In this document: positions 49,783 to 57,753 of the stretch, in pieces
How the letters are laid out: every line of letters begins with the position of its first letter
Numbering within the stretch: the stretch's first letter is position 1
Assembly: GCF_002855555.1 (NCBI RefSeq)
Contig: NZ_PKRT01000001.1
Span: 1,578,001 to 1,642,000, forward strand
DNA length: 64,000 nt
Direction: 5' to 3'
From: Novosphingobium sp. TH158
GTDB taxonomy: Bacteria; Pseudomonadota; Alphaproteobacteria; Sphingomonadales; Sphingomonadaceae
Translations under genes and position numbers: made by a program
The notes under the pieces: generated by a model
What the model saw: only the letters and a program-made list of their open reading frames with translations
Databases searched by the model: none
Told to the model about the DNA's origin: nothing

Positions 49783-51876
49783 CTAGATTCTCTCGGCCTC
49801 GGCCACCGCATCGCTGGCGCGCAAGGCGGAGACGATCCGCGCCAGGTGCGCCAGGTCGGTCACTTCCAGATCGACTTCGTAGATCCCGAAGAGGTCGTCG
49901 CGCCCGGTCATTTCCAGCGCGACGATATTGGCGTGATTGCTGGCGAAAATGCCGGTGACTTCGGCCAGGGTACCAGGGCGGTTATGCAGCACGACGCGGA
50001 TGCGGCCGACTGCGCCGGTCGTCGTTTCGCCCCATGACAGGTCGAGCCAGTCGGCATCGACCCCGTCGGCCAGGCTGAGGCAGTCGATTGCGTGCACTTC
50101 CACGGCCTCGCCCTTGCGGCGCAGGCCGACGATGCGATCTCCGGGCACGGGGTGGCAGCATTCGCCCAGCTTGAAGCCCATGCCCGCGGTAAGGCCCTTG
50201 ATGGAAATTGCCCGTTCCTGCTTGGGCCAGTCTTCCGGCGCAGGGAGGCTCTGGGTGGAACCGGGGACAAGCGCTTCCATCACCTGCCGGTCATCCAGCT
50301 TGGCCGTGCCGATGCGGACCATCAGGTCTTCCTCGTCCATCACGCCCAGCCGCTTCACCGCCTCGCGGATCGCCTTCTTGCCGATCTTGCCCGGCAATCG
50401 CCCGACGATCTCGTCGAACAGCTTGCGGCCGATGGTGGCGATTTCCTCGCGCTCATACGCGCGCACCGCGCGGCGGATCGCGGCGCGCGCCTTGCCGGTG
50501 ACGACAAAGCCCAGCCAGGCGAGTTGCGGCGAGGCCTTGCGGCTCTTGATGATCTCCACCACGTCGCCGTTGTTGAGCGAGGTGCGCAGCGGCATGTGCC
50601 GCCCGTTGATCTTGGCCCCGACGGCCATCGAGCCCAGGTCGGTGTGCACGGCATAGGCGAAATCGATCGGCGTTGCCCCCTTGGGCAACTGGTAAAGCGC
50701 GCCCTTGGGCGTGAAGGCGAAGATGCGATCCTGGTAGATCGCCATCTTGGTATGCTCGAGCAGTTCCTCGGCATCGTGGCTGGCATCGACGATCTCGATC
50801 AGGTCGCGCAGCCAGCCCACCTGCCCGTCCGGGCGCACGCCGCCCTGCTTGTAGGCCCAGTGGGCAGCAAGGCCGAATTCGTTGAGCCGGTGCATCTCGC
50901 GCGTGCGGATCTGCACTTCCATGCGCATCGAGTTCTCATAGACCAGCGAAGTGTGCAGCGAACGATAGCCGTTGCCCTTGGGGGTCGAGATATAGTCCTT
51001 GAAGCGCCCGGGAATGACGTGCCAGGTGCGATGCAGGACGCCGAGCGCGCGATAGCAATCGTCCTCGCTGTCGGTCAGCACGCGGAAGGCCATGATGTCG
51101 GTGATCTGCTCGAACGAGACGTGGCGCTCGGCCATCTTCTTCCAGATCGAATAGGGGTGCTTCTCGCGCCCGGAGACTTCCACCTTGATGCCGCTTTCGG
51201 CCAGCGCCTGCTTGATGGCGAGCGCAATGGCATCGACCTGGCCGCCGTCGCTTGACCGGATCTGCGCTAGCCGCCCGGTGATCAGCTTGAAGGCCTCGGG
51301 CTCGATCTGCTCGAAGGCGAGCAGCTGCATCTCGCGCATGTATTCGTACATGCCCACGCGCTCTGCCAACGGGGCATAGATATCCATTGTTTCGCGGGCG
51401 ATGCGCCGCCGCTTTTCCTCGCTCTTGATGAAGTGCAGCGTGCGCATGTTGTGCAGCCGGTCGGCCAGCTTGACGAGAAGGACGCGGATATCCTCGCTCA
51501 TCGCCAGGAAGAACTTGCGCAGGTTTTCGGCCGCGCGCTCCGTCTCTCCCATCGCCTCGATCTTCGACAGCTTGGTCACGCCATCGACCAGCCGGGCGAT
51601 GTCCGGTCCGAACAGCTTCTCCACTTCCTCGATCGTCGCGAGCGTATCTTCCACCGTATCGTGCAGCAGGGCGGTAACGATGGTTTCCTGATCGAGCTTC
51701 AGCTCGGTCATCAGCCCGGCCACTTCCACCGGATGGCTGAAATAAGGGTCGCCCGAGGCGCGCTTTTGCGTGCCGTGCTTCTGCACGGTGTAAACGTAAG
51801 CGCGGTTCAGCACCGCCTCGTCGGCATCGGGATCGTACGCTTTGACGCGTTCAACAAGTTCGTACTGGCGGAGCAT
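49783..51876 (-). CDS. spoT: Bifunctional (p)ppGpp synthetase/hydrolase (Rsh/SpoT)
   Basis: A 697-residue RelA/SpoT homologue. The hydrolase HD domain keeps HDTVED (residues 72-77), so hydrolysis is active. The synthetase domain has GYRSLHTSLVYE, then TGS (FAFTPKGALYQLPKGATPIDFAYAVH), a Cys-rich region (GECCHPVPGDRIVG) and a C-terminal ACT domain. It makes and breaks the stringent-response alarmone; it is normally the only long Rsh in alphaproteobacteria. Confidence 0.96.
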   Translation of the reverse strand: MLRQYELVERVKAYDPDADEAVLNRAYVYTVQKHGTQKRASGDPYFSHPVEVAGLMTELKLDQETIVTALLHDTVEDTLATIEEVEKLFGPDIARLVDGVTKLSKIEAMGETERAAENLRKFFLAMSEDIRVLLVKLADRLHNMRTLHFIKSEEKRRRIARETMDIYAPLAERVGMYEYMREMQLLAFEQIEPEAFKLITGRLAQIRSSDGGQVDAIALAIKQALAESGIKVEVSGREKHPYSIWKKMAERHVSFEQITDIMAFRVLTDSEDDCYRALGVLHRTWHVIPGRFKDYISTPKGNGYRSLHTSLVYENSMRMEVQIRTREMHRLNEFGLAAHWAYKQGGVRPDGQVGWLRDLIEIVDASHDAEELLEHTKMAIYQDRIFAFTPKGALYQLPKGATPIDFAYAVHTDLGSMAVGAKINGRHMPLRTSLNNGDVVEIIKSRKASPQLAWLGFVVTGKARAAIRRAVRAYEREEIATIGRKLFDEIVGRLPGKIGKKAIREAVKRLGVMDEEDLMVRIGTAKLDDRQVMEALVPGSTQSLPAPEDWPKQERAISIKGLTAGMGFKLGECCHPVPGDRIVGLRRKGEAVEVHAIDCLSLADGVDADWLDLSWGETTTGAVGRIRVVLHNRPGTLAEVTGIFASNHANIVALEMTGRDDLFGIYEVDLEVTDLAHLARIVSALRASDAVAEAERI

Positions 51877-51922
51877 TAGGCTCTAAATGGCTTCCCGATG
51901 GGACTTAGGGCAAGGAGAAACG

Positions 51923-52657
51923 TCAGTTTTCTTCACGTCGCTTCGTTTCGGATGCAGAAGCGCCACCACCCGAGATGCGACGCACGATCGCGCCGGTGCG
52001 CCAGATTACCAGCGCGACGGCAACGAGGCCGACCACGAACAGCGTCCATTGCAGGGGATCGCCGTTGCCGAGGCTGAGGTTCAGCCCTTCACGTCCCATC
52101 GCGCCCAGCGCCACGAAACTGGCCAGCGCCGGCAGCGAGGCCAGCGTGCCAAGCAGGAAATCGCGCTGCCTGATCGTCGTCAGGCCCAGCCCATAGGAGG
52201 TCAGCGCAAAGGGCATGACCGGGGAAAGCCGCAGCAGCAGCACGAAATGCCAGCCTTCGTGCTCAAGCTCGGCATCAAATTTCTGCGTCCATTCCGTGCG
52301 GCCGACCAGCCATTCGACCAGCGGGCGAAGCAGCGAACGCGAAAGCAGGAAGGCCAGCCAGCCGCCCAGCATGGTGAATGCGGCCGAGATGATGAAGCCC
52401 CAGACCATGCCGTAGGCGGCACCAGCCATGACCGCCATGACCGAAGCCGGCAGGACACCGCTGGCCGCGATGATCGCCTGACCCATGCCGAAGGCCAGCC
52501 AGTTGGTGGCGAAGAAGCCCTCCACCTCGCCGATCATGCGCAGCAGCGCGTGGCGGGTGCCGGGCAGGTAGGCGATCAGCGTTCCCGCCGCGACGACGAG
52601 CGCCACCAGGGCGCCGCCCAGGCGCAACAGCCCCAGCCGTCGCGCCGCAGCCATCAT
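51923..52657 (-). CDS. TVP38/TMEM64 (DedA-like) membrane protein
   Basis: A 244-residue membrane protein with the SNARE-associated/VTT domain: FGMGQAIIAASGVLPASVMAVMAGAAYG and the GxxxxF-type SPVMPFALTSYGLGLTTI. It is probably a lipid scramblase-like protein. It overlaps the glycosyltransferase by 4 bp and is thus co-translated with it. Confidence 0.88.
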   Translation of the reverse strand: MMAAARRLGLLRLGGALVALVVAAGTLIAYLPGTRHALLRMIGEVEGFFATNWLAFGMGQAIIAASGVLPASVMAVMAGAAYGMVWGFIISAAFTMLGGWLAFLLSRSLLRPLVEWLVGRTEWTQKFDAELEHEGWHFVLLLRLSPVMPFALTSYGLGLTTIRQRDFLLGTLASLPALASFVALGAMGREGLNLSLGNGDPLQWTLFVVGLVAVALVIWRTGAIVRRISGGGASASETKRREEN

Positions 52658-53406
52658 CGTCCGGTCTTGGGCTCGAAGATTGCCGGCTTCATCAGGCCCA
52701 TCTTTGCCAGTCGATAGGTGAGCGCCGTCCCCAGAACGCCGAAGCCATAGATGCAGCTGCGCTTGAAGTTGATCGAGCTCGCTTCCTCGAAATACTTGGT
52801 CGGGCAGGAAATTTCGCCGATGCTGAAGCCGAACCAGGTGGTCTGGGCCAGCATCTGGTTATCGAACACGAAATCGTCCGAGCAAGCCTCGAGCGGAAGC
52901 TCTTCCAGAACCTTGCGGCTCCAGGCGCGGTAGCCGGTGTGATATTCGCTGACCTTCTGGCCCATGAGCAGGTTCTGCGCGAAGGTCAGGCAGCGGTTGG
53001 CGATGTATTTGTAGAGCGGCATCCCGCCCTTCAGCGCCCCGGTGCCGAGGATGCGGCTGGCGAGCACGGCGTCGAACTGGTCGGACGCAATCATGCTGGC
53101 CATCGCCGTGACCAGGCGCGGCGTGTACTGGTAATCGGGGTGCAGCATGACGATGATGTCTGCCCCGCGTTCGAGCGCGGCGGCATAGCAGGTCTTCTGG
53201 TTGCCGCCGTAGCCGCGGTTCTTCTCGTGCACCAGCGTATGGATGCCAAGGCTGCGCGAAACCTCCTTGGTATCATCGCGGCTGGCATCGTCGGTCAGGA
53301 TCACGTCATCGACGATATCGAAGGGGATCTCGTCATAAGTCTGCTTGAGCGTCAGCGCCGCATTGTAGGCGGGCAGCACCACTGCCACCCGGCGACCGTT
53401 AATCAT
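52654..53406 (-). CDS. Family 2 glycosyltransferase (DPM/GtrB-like)
   Basis: A 250-residue GT-A enzyme: VAVVLPAYNAALTLKQTYDE, DDVILTDDASRDDT, and MLHPDYQYTPRL with the DxD-like Asp. It lacks C-terminal TM helices. It probably transfers a sugar to polyprenyl phosphate or a surface polymer. The divergent tandem DUF2029 genes are good candidates to use polyprenyl-linked sugars made here. Confidence 0.88.
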   Translation of the reverse strand: MINGRRVAVVLPAYNAALTLKQTYDEIPFDIVDDVILTDDASRDDTKEVSRSLGIHTLVHEKNRGYGGNQKTCYAAALERGADIIVMLHPDYQYTPRLVTAMASMIASDQFDAVLASRILGTGALKGGMPLYKYIANRCLTFAQNLLMGQKVSEYHTGYRAWSRKVLEELPLEACSDDFVFDNQMLAQTTWFGFSIGEISCPTKYFEEASSINFKRSCIYGFGVLGTALTYRLAKMGLMKPAIFEPKTGR

Positions 53407-53539
53407 GCTGCTTCTTCGAACCCCCTCTGCGCGGACAAGGGCTGATCCCTAGAGTCGGGGATTCGCCCGTCAACTGCTATTTACGCTCAAAGGGGCGCGT
53501 GACATAGCGGAGGCTCACGAAAAGGGTGGCCTTTGACCG

Positions 53540-54820
53540 GTGCAGAGTGAATCGAAAAGGCGGGCGATTCCGCCACTTGTCGCGCTGATCGCCTTTGTCG
53601 CGCTTGGCCTGCTCTATGTGCTGGCAAGCTGGCCCACCTATCGTCAGGTGCTGGGCATCTGGGGCGTGCGTGCCTGGCCCTGGCCGTTCCTGGATACCGA
53701 TACCGTGCTGTCTGCCGTGCGCTGCCTGCGCAAGGGCGCAGACGTCTATGCCATCAACCCCTGCGATCCGCTGCTGCGCACCTATGGCTATTCGCCCTTG
53801 TGGATGGTGATGGCCTACCTGCCCGTTACCAAGGCTTGGATTCCTTGGATCGGCAGCCTGTTCAGCCTGATGTTCATCGCCTCGCTCTGGCTGCTGCCTG
53901 CCGGCCGCAACCGCGAGGCAGTGGTGCTGATCGTGCTTGGCGTGCTGTCCAGCGCGACCCTGCTGGCGGTGGAACGCGGCAACAATGATCTGGTCAATTT
54001 CGCGCTGGTTGCCGGCATGGCGGTGCTGATGGGCCGTCCGGCCGGTGCGCGGCTGTGGGGCTATGCCCTGGGCCTGCTCGCCGGGCTGCTCAAGTTCTAT
54101 CCCCTGCTGGTCATGGCTTCTGCCCTCCGCGAAAAACCCGGCCGCTTCTTCGCGATTGCCGCCGCCTCGATTGCCGTGACGGTATTCGCCGCAGCCGTCA
54201 CCTGGCACGATCTTTCGCGCGCACTGGCGATCGTGCCGACCGGATCGCCAATCTATGAAATGTTCGGCGCCCCCAATATGGGCAAGGGGCTGGTGATCCT
54301 GCTCGGCTGGCCGGAATGGACCGCCGGCGCGGTTCGGCTGGCGCTTACCGCCGCGGCCCTCGCAGCGGGCTTGTGGGTTGGCCTGCGCCCGGCAACTGCC
54401 GCGGCCATGGAAAACCTGACCCAGCGCGAGCGGGATTTCCTGCTGATCGGCGCGCTGATGGTCATGGGCTGCTTCTTCACCTCGCAGAACATTTCCTACC
54501 GCACGATCAACCTGCTGCTTGTCCTGCCCGCGCTCACCGCCTTGCGCGCCACCTCGGCCCCGTCGGCGCTGCGCGCCATGACCTGGGTGGCGCTCGGCCT
54601 GCTCTGGGAACAGCTCCTGTTCCGCTGGGTACAGGCCATAGCCGCAACCATCGGCGGTGCAGCCGAACCGCTCATCGAATTCGGCCTGGGCTGGTTCGGG
54701 CGCGAACTGGCTTGGTGGTGGCTCGTCACCATGCTCGTGGCTTGTGCCACCGCCGTGGTGCGCCCGATGCCGATGTGGCAGGCGGTGTTCTCCCGTTCCC
54801 TCACAGCAAAGGCAGCCTGA
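53540..54820 (+). CDS. DUF2029/GT87-family membrane glycosyltransferase-like protein, copy 1
   Basis: 426 residues starting at GTG 53540. About 9-10 TM helices. Shared motifs with copy 2: DTDTVLSAVRCLRKG, YAINPCDPLLRTYGYSPLWM, ERGNNDLVNFAL, and LLKFYPLLVMASALREKP. The DUF2029 (GT87) family includes polyprenyl-phosphomannose-dependent mannosyltransferases with active sites facing the periplasm. Stop and next start overlap as TGATG. Confidence 0.85.
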   Translation: MQSESKRRAIPPLVALIAFVALGLLYVLASWPTYRQVLGIWGVRAWPWPFLDTDTVLSAVRCLRKGADVYAINPCDPLLRTYGYSPLWMVMAYLPVTKAWIPWIGSLFSLMFIASLWLLPAGRNREAVVLIVLGVLSSATLLAVERGNNDLVNFALVAGMAVLMGRPAGARLWGYALGLLAGLLKFYPLLVMASALREKPGRFFAIAAASIAVTVFAAAVTWHDLSRALAIVPTGSPIYEMFGAPNMGKGLVILLGWPEWTAGAVRLALTAAALAAGLWVGLRPATAAAMENLTQRERDFLLIGALMVMGCFFTSQNISYRTINLLLVLPALTALRATSAPSALRAMTWVALGLLWEQLLFRWVQAIAATIGGAAEPLIEFGLGWFGRELAWWWLVTMLVACATAVVRPMPMWQAVFSRSLTAKAA

Positions 54821-56085
54821 TGTCCGCGTTTCTCCGTCGCCATGCACCGGCGCTTGCCTGCTGCCTGCTCGTCGCCTTTTTCGTCGCGACCTACCATGGT
54901 GCCTATACGACCTATCGCAGCGTGAACCTGGCCTTCGGCAACAAGGCCTACTGGTTCCCCTTCCTCGATACCGACACGGTCCTTTCCGCCGTGCGCTGCC
55001 TGCGCGCCGACGTGGACGCCTATGTGTTCAACCCCTGCGATCCGCAGCTTCGCGTCTTCACCTATTCGCCCTTGTGGATGGGGCTGACCGCCCTGCCAAT
55101 TACCGAAGCCTGGCTGCCGTGGATGGGCATGGCCTGGGTGCTCGGCTATCTGGGCGCGCTGTTCCTGCTGCCCGAAGCGCGCAGCAGGGGCGCAGCCCTG
55201 GCCATGATCGCCGCCACCTGCTCCAGCGTCAGCGTCTACGCGATGGAGCGCGGCAACAACGATATCGTCATCTTCGCACTGGTCTCGCTCGCCGCAGTGC
55301 TGTTCGCCCGCCAGCGCAAGGTGCAATGGATCGGCTATGCGCTGGTGCTGGCCGCAGGCCTGCTGAAATACTATCCGCTTGGCGCAATGGTAGTAGCCTT
55401 GCGCGAAAGGCCGCGCCGCTTTCTGGGCATCGCCGCGCTATCGGTAGCTATCACCCTGCTGGCAATCTACATCACCTGGGCCGATCTGGTCCGCGTGCTG
55501 AAGTCCATTCCGGTGGGCCAGTTCTATACCGACATGTTCGGATCGGAATCGGTGGGGCGGACACTGGTCGAACTGTTCGGCCTGCCCAAATGGGTCCATC
55601 CCGTCACCCGCGCCGCACTCTCGTTCGCGGCGGTGGCCGTGGGACTATGGCTCGGCCTCAAGGGCCGGATTTCCAGCGATGTCGCGCGCCTGACCGATCG
55701 GGAACGCTCATTCCTGCTGCTCGGATCGCTGATGACCTGCCTGTGCTATTTCTCGGCCCAGAACATCGGCTACCGCGCGATCAACCTGATCCTGGTCCTG
55801 CCCGCCATAACCGCGCTGGCCGTGGTGACCGGACGGCGCGGCTATCGCTGGCTGGCCGCCGCCGTCATCGTGCTGCTGTGGACCGGGGCATGGCGCTATT
55901 TCTGGGAAGACAGCGTCATGGCCGGCGTCGGGCTTTACGAACCCAAGCGCTATGTCGCGCTGTTCGTGCGCGATGCGCTGTGGTGGGCGGTGATCCCGGT
56001 GCTGATCGGGGCCATTGTCGCGCTGCTGCGCGACGGCCCGATCCCGCAGGCCGTGCTCAAGCCGCTGGGCCTCGCGCGGGGCTGA
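54820..56085 (+). CDS. DUF2029/GT87-family membrane protein, copy 2
   Basis: 421 residues. Parallel to copy 1 over its whole length: FLDTDTVLSAVRCLRADV, YVFNPCDPQLRVFTYSPLWM, MERGNNDIVIFALVS, LLKYYPLGAMVVALRERP. The two arose by tandem duplication and have diverged a good deal. It ends 3 bp before the convergent hemF stop. Confidence 0.87.
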   Translation: MSAFLRRHAPALACCLLVAFFVATYHGAYTTYRSVNLAFGNKAYWFPFLDTDTVLSAVRCLRADVDAYVFNPCDPQLRVFTYSPLWMGLTALPITEAWLPWMGMAWVLGYLGALFLLPEARSRGAALAMIAATCSSVSVYAMERGNNDIVIFALVSLAAVLFARQRKVQWIGYALVLAAGLLKYYPLGAMVVALRERPRRFLGIAALSVAITLLAIYITWADLVRVLKSIPVGQFYTDMFGSESVGRTLVELFGLPKWVHPVTRAALSFAAVAVGLWLGLKGRISSDVARLTDRERSFLLLGSLMTCLCYFSAQNIGYRAINLILVLPAITALAVVTGRRGYRWLAAAVIVLLWTGAWRYFWEDSVMAGVGLYEPKRYVALFVRDALWWAVIPVLIGAIVALLRDGPIPQAVLKPLGLARG

Positions 56086-56088
56086 AGC

Positions 56089-56955
56089 CTATTCCCAGAC
56101 CGCTTCGGGCGGCAAGCTCATCAGGATGGCGTCGATATTGCCGCCAGTCTTGAGGCCGAACAGCGTGCCGCGATCGTAGACGAGGTTGAACTCTGCATAG
56201 CGCCCGCGCCAGGCGAGCTGCTGGCGCTTGTCTTCAGCCGAGAATTCCATGCCCATGCGGCGGCGCACCAGTTGCGGGAAGATCGAGAGGAAAGCGCGGC
56301 CGACATCCTGCGTGAAGGCAAAGTTGCGTTCCCATGCCGCCTCGTCCTCGCATTCCAGGTGATCGTAGAAGATCCCGCCTACACCGCGATGGACCTTGCG
56401 GTGCGGGATGTAGAAATAATCGTCCGCCCACTTCTTGTAGCGTTCGTAATAGGTGGGATTGTGCCGCGCGCAGGCGGCGCGGAACTCGGCGTGGAAATCC
56501 TCGGTATCCTCGGCATAGGGAAGCGGGGGGTTAAGGTCTGCCCCGCCGCCGAACCACGCCTTGGTCGTCGTCAGGAAGCGCGTGTTCATGTGAACCGCCG
56601 GGACGTGCGGGTTGGCCATGTGCGCGACCAGGCTGATGCCCGTGGCGGAAAAGGCGTTGTTTTCTGCCGAGGCGCCGTTGATCGTTGCGGCAAAGTCCTT
56701 CTGCAGGCCGCCGCTCACGGTGGAGATGTTCACGCCAACCTTCTCGAACACCTTGCCCTTCATCAGGCCGCGAGTGCCGCCGCCGGTATCGCCCCCGCCT
56801 TCGCCTTCAACCTCGGCGCGCTTCCACGGATCGTACTGGAAGCTGGCGTCTGAACCGGCCTCGCGTTCGATCGCCTCGAACTCGGCACAGATGGCGTTGC
56901 GCAGCTCCTCGAACCAGGCGGAGGCACGGGCGGTGTAGGGGGTCCAGTCGGTCAT
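56089..56955 (-). CDS. hemF: Oxygen-dependent coproporphyrinogen III oxidase
   Basis: A 288-residue HemF. Conserved regions: GNNAFSATGISLV-type (ENNAFSATGISLVAHMANPH), HMNTRFL, FGGGADLNP, FYIPHRKVHRGVGGIFYD, and RGRYAEFNLVYDRGTLFGLKTGGNIDAILMSLPP towards the end. It converts coproporphyrinogen III to protoporphyrinogen IX using O2 in heme synthesis. ATG 56955 was chosen; the frame upstream is antisense to pdeM. Confidence 0.96.
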   Translation of the reverse strand: MTDWTPYTARASAWFEELRNAICAEFEAIEREAGSDASFQYDPWKRAEVEGEGGGDTGGGTRGLMKGKVFEKVGVNISTVSGGLQKDFAATINGASAENNAFSATGISLVAHMANPHVPAVHMNTRFLTTTKAWFGGGADLNPPLPYAEDTEDFHAEFRAACARHNPTYYERYKKWADDYFYIPHRKVHRGVGGIFYDHLECEDEAAWERNFAFTQDVGRAFLSIFPQLVRRRMGMEFSAEDKRQQLAWRGRYAEFNLVYDRGTLFGLKTGGNIDAILMSLPPEAVWE

Positions 56956-57000
56956 ACGGCTGCGCTTGCCAAATGCCGCCGCGCGGGGCAAGGAAAAGCC

Positions 57001-57675
57001 ATGGTTCCCTTTTCGTTCGCGGGTGAGGAATGGCGCTTCCTGCGGTCGGGCGCGCTGTTCTGGCCGCGCGAGAACGCGCTGCTGGTGGCCGACCTGCACC
57101 TTGAGAAGGGCAGTTTTTTCGCCCGCTTCGGGCAGATGATCCCGCCCTATGACAGCCGCGAGACGCTGGAGCGACTGGCGATCGCGATCAGGGAAAGCGG
57201 CGCGCGCCGGGTCATCTGCCTTGGCGATTCGTTCCACGACGCCCGCGGCGCAGACCGGCTGGAACCCTATGCCGCCGGGATGCTCTCCGCCCTGACGCGG
57301 GTGGCGGACTGGCTGTGGATCACCGGCAACCACGATGAAGGGCTTTCCCCGCGGCACGGCGGCACCCTTGCGCAAGAGGCGGTGATCGGCGGGGTGATCC
57401 TGCGCCACCAGGCCCGGCGCGGAGAATGCGGGGCGGAGCTATCCGGCCACTTCCATCCACGCCTGCGCCTGTCGGTGCGCGGTCGGAACATCGTGCGCGC
57501 TTGTGCCGTGGCCAGCGAGAACCGCTTGGTCCTGCCCGCATTCGGGGCCTTTACCGGTGGCATGGACGCCGCTGACCCGGAGATCCTGGCCGCCCTGCAA
57601 CCGGCGCGCACCATCCGCGCCCTGCTGGCAACACAGGGCAAGGTCGCGGAATTTCCGCTCTGGGCTGCGGCCTGA
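57001..57675 (+). CDS. pdeM: Ligase-associated DNA damage response endonuclease PdeM
   Basis: A 224-residue calcineurin-like metallophosphoesterase. Motifs VADLHLEKG, LGDSFHD, GNHDE and GHFHPR are the metal ligands, in order. PdeM is the endonuclease normally associated with the LHR-helicase/LigD-like DNA-repair set; the other members are not in the window. The start is close (46 bp) to the divergent hemF start. Confidence 0.92.
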   Translation: MVPFSFAGEEWRFLRSGALFWPRENALLVADLHLEKGSFFARFGQMIPPYDSRETLERLAIAIRESGARRVICLGDSFHDARGADRLEPYAAGMLSALTRVADWLWITGNHDEGLSPRHGGTLAQEAVIGGVILRHQARRGECGAELSGHFHPRLRLSVRGRNIVRACAVASENRLVLPAFGAFTGGMDAADPEILAALQPARTIRALLATQGKVAEFPLWAAA

Positions 57676-57697
57676 TCCAACCGCTGGCTGCCGGGAC

Positions 57698-57727
57698 AAA
57701 AAAGAAGGGGCGCCGAAGCGCCCCTTC
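57698..57727 (-). terminator. Rho-independent terminator for the TonB receptor gene
   Basis: On the minus strand: 10-bp stem GAAGGGGCGC / GCGCCCCTTC with a TTCG tetraloop, followed by TTTTTT. It lies 27 bp after the receptor stop and also insulates it from pdeM. Confidence 0.9.
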
Positions 57728-57753
57728 CCGTTTCCTGACTGTTCCGCCTTCGA

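Noticed and set aside
54316..54819. Upstream extension of DUF2029 copy 2
   Set aside because: The first 168 codons are an out-of-frame reading of copy 1; the TGATG junction gives the real start at 54820.
53477..54847. 456-codon minus-strand frame
   Set aside because: Antisense of DUF2029 copy 1; His/Gln/Gly-rich shadow composition.
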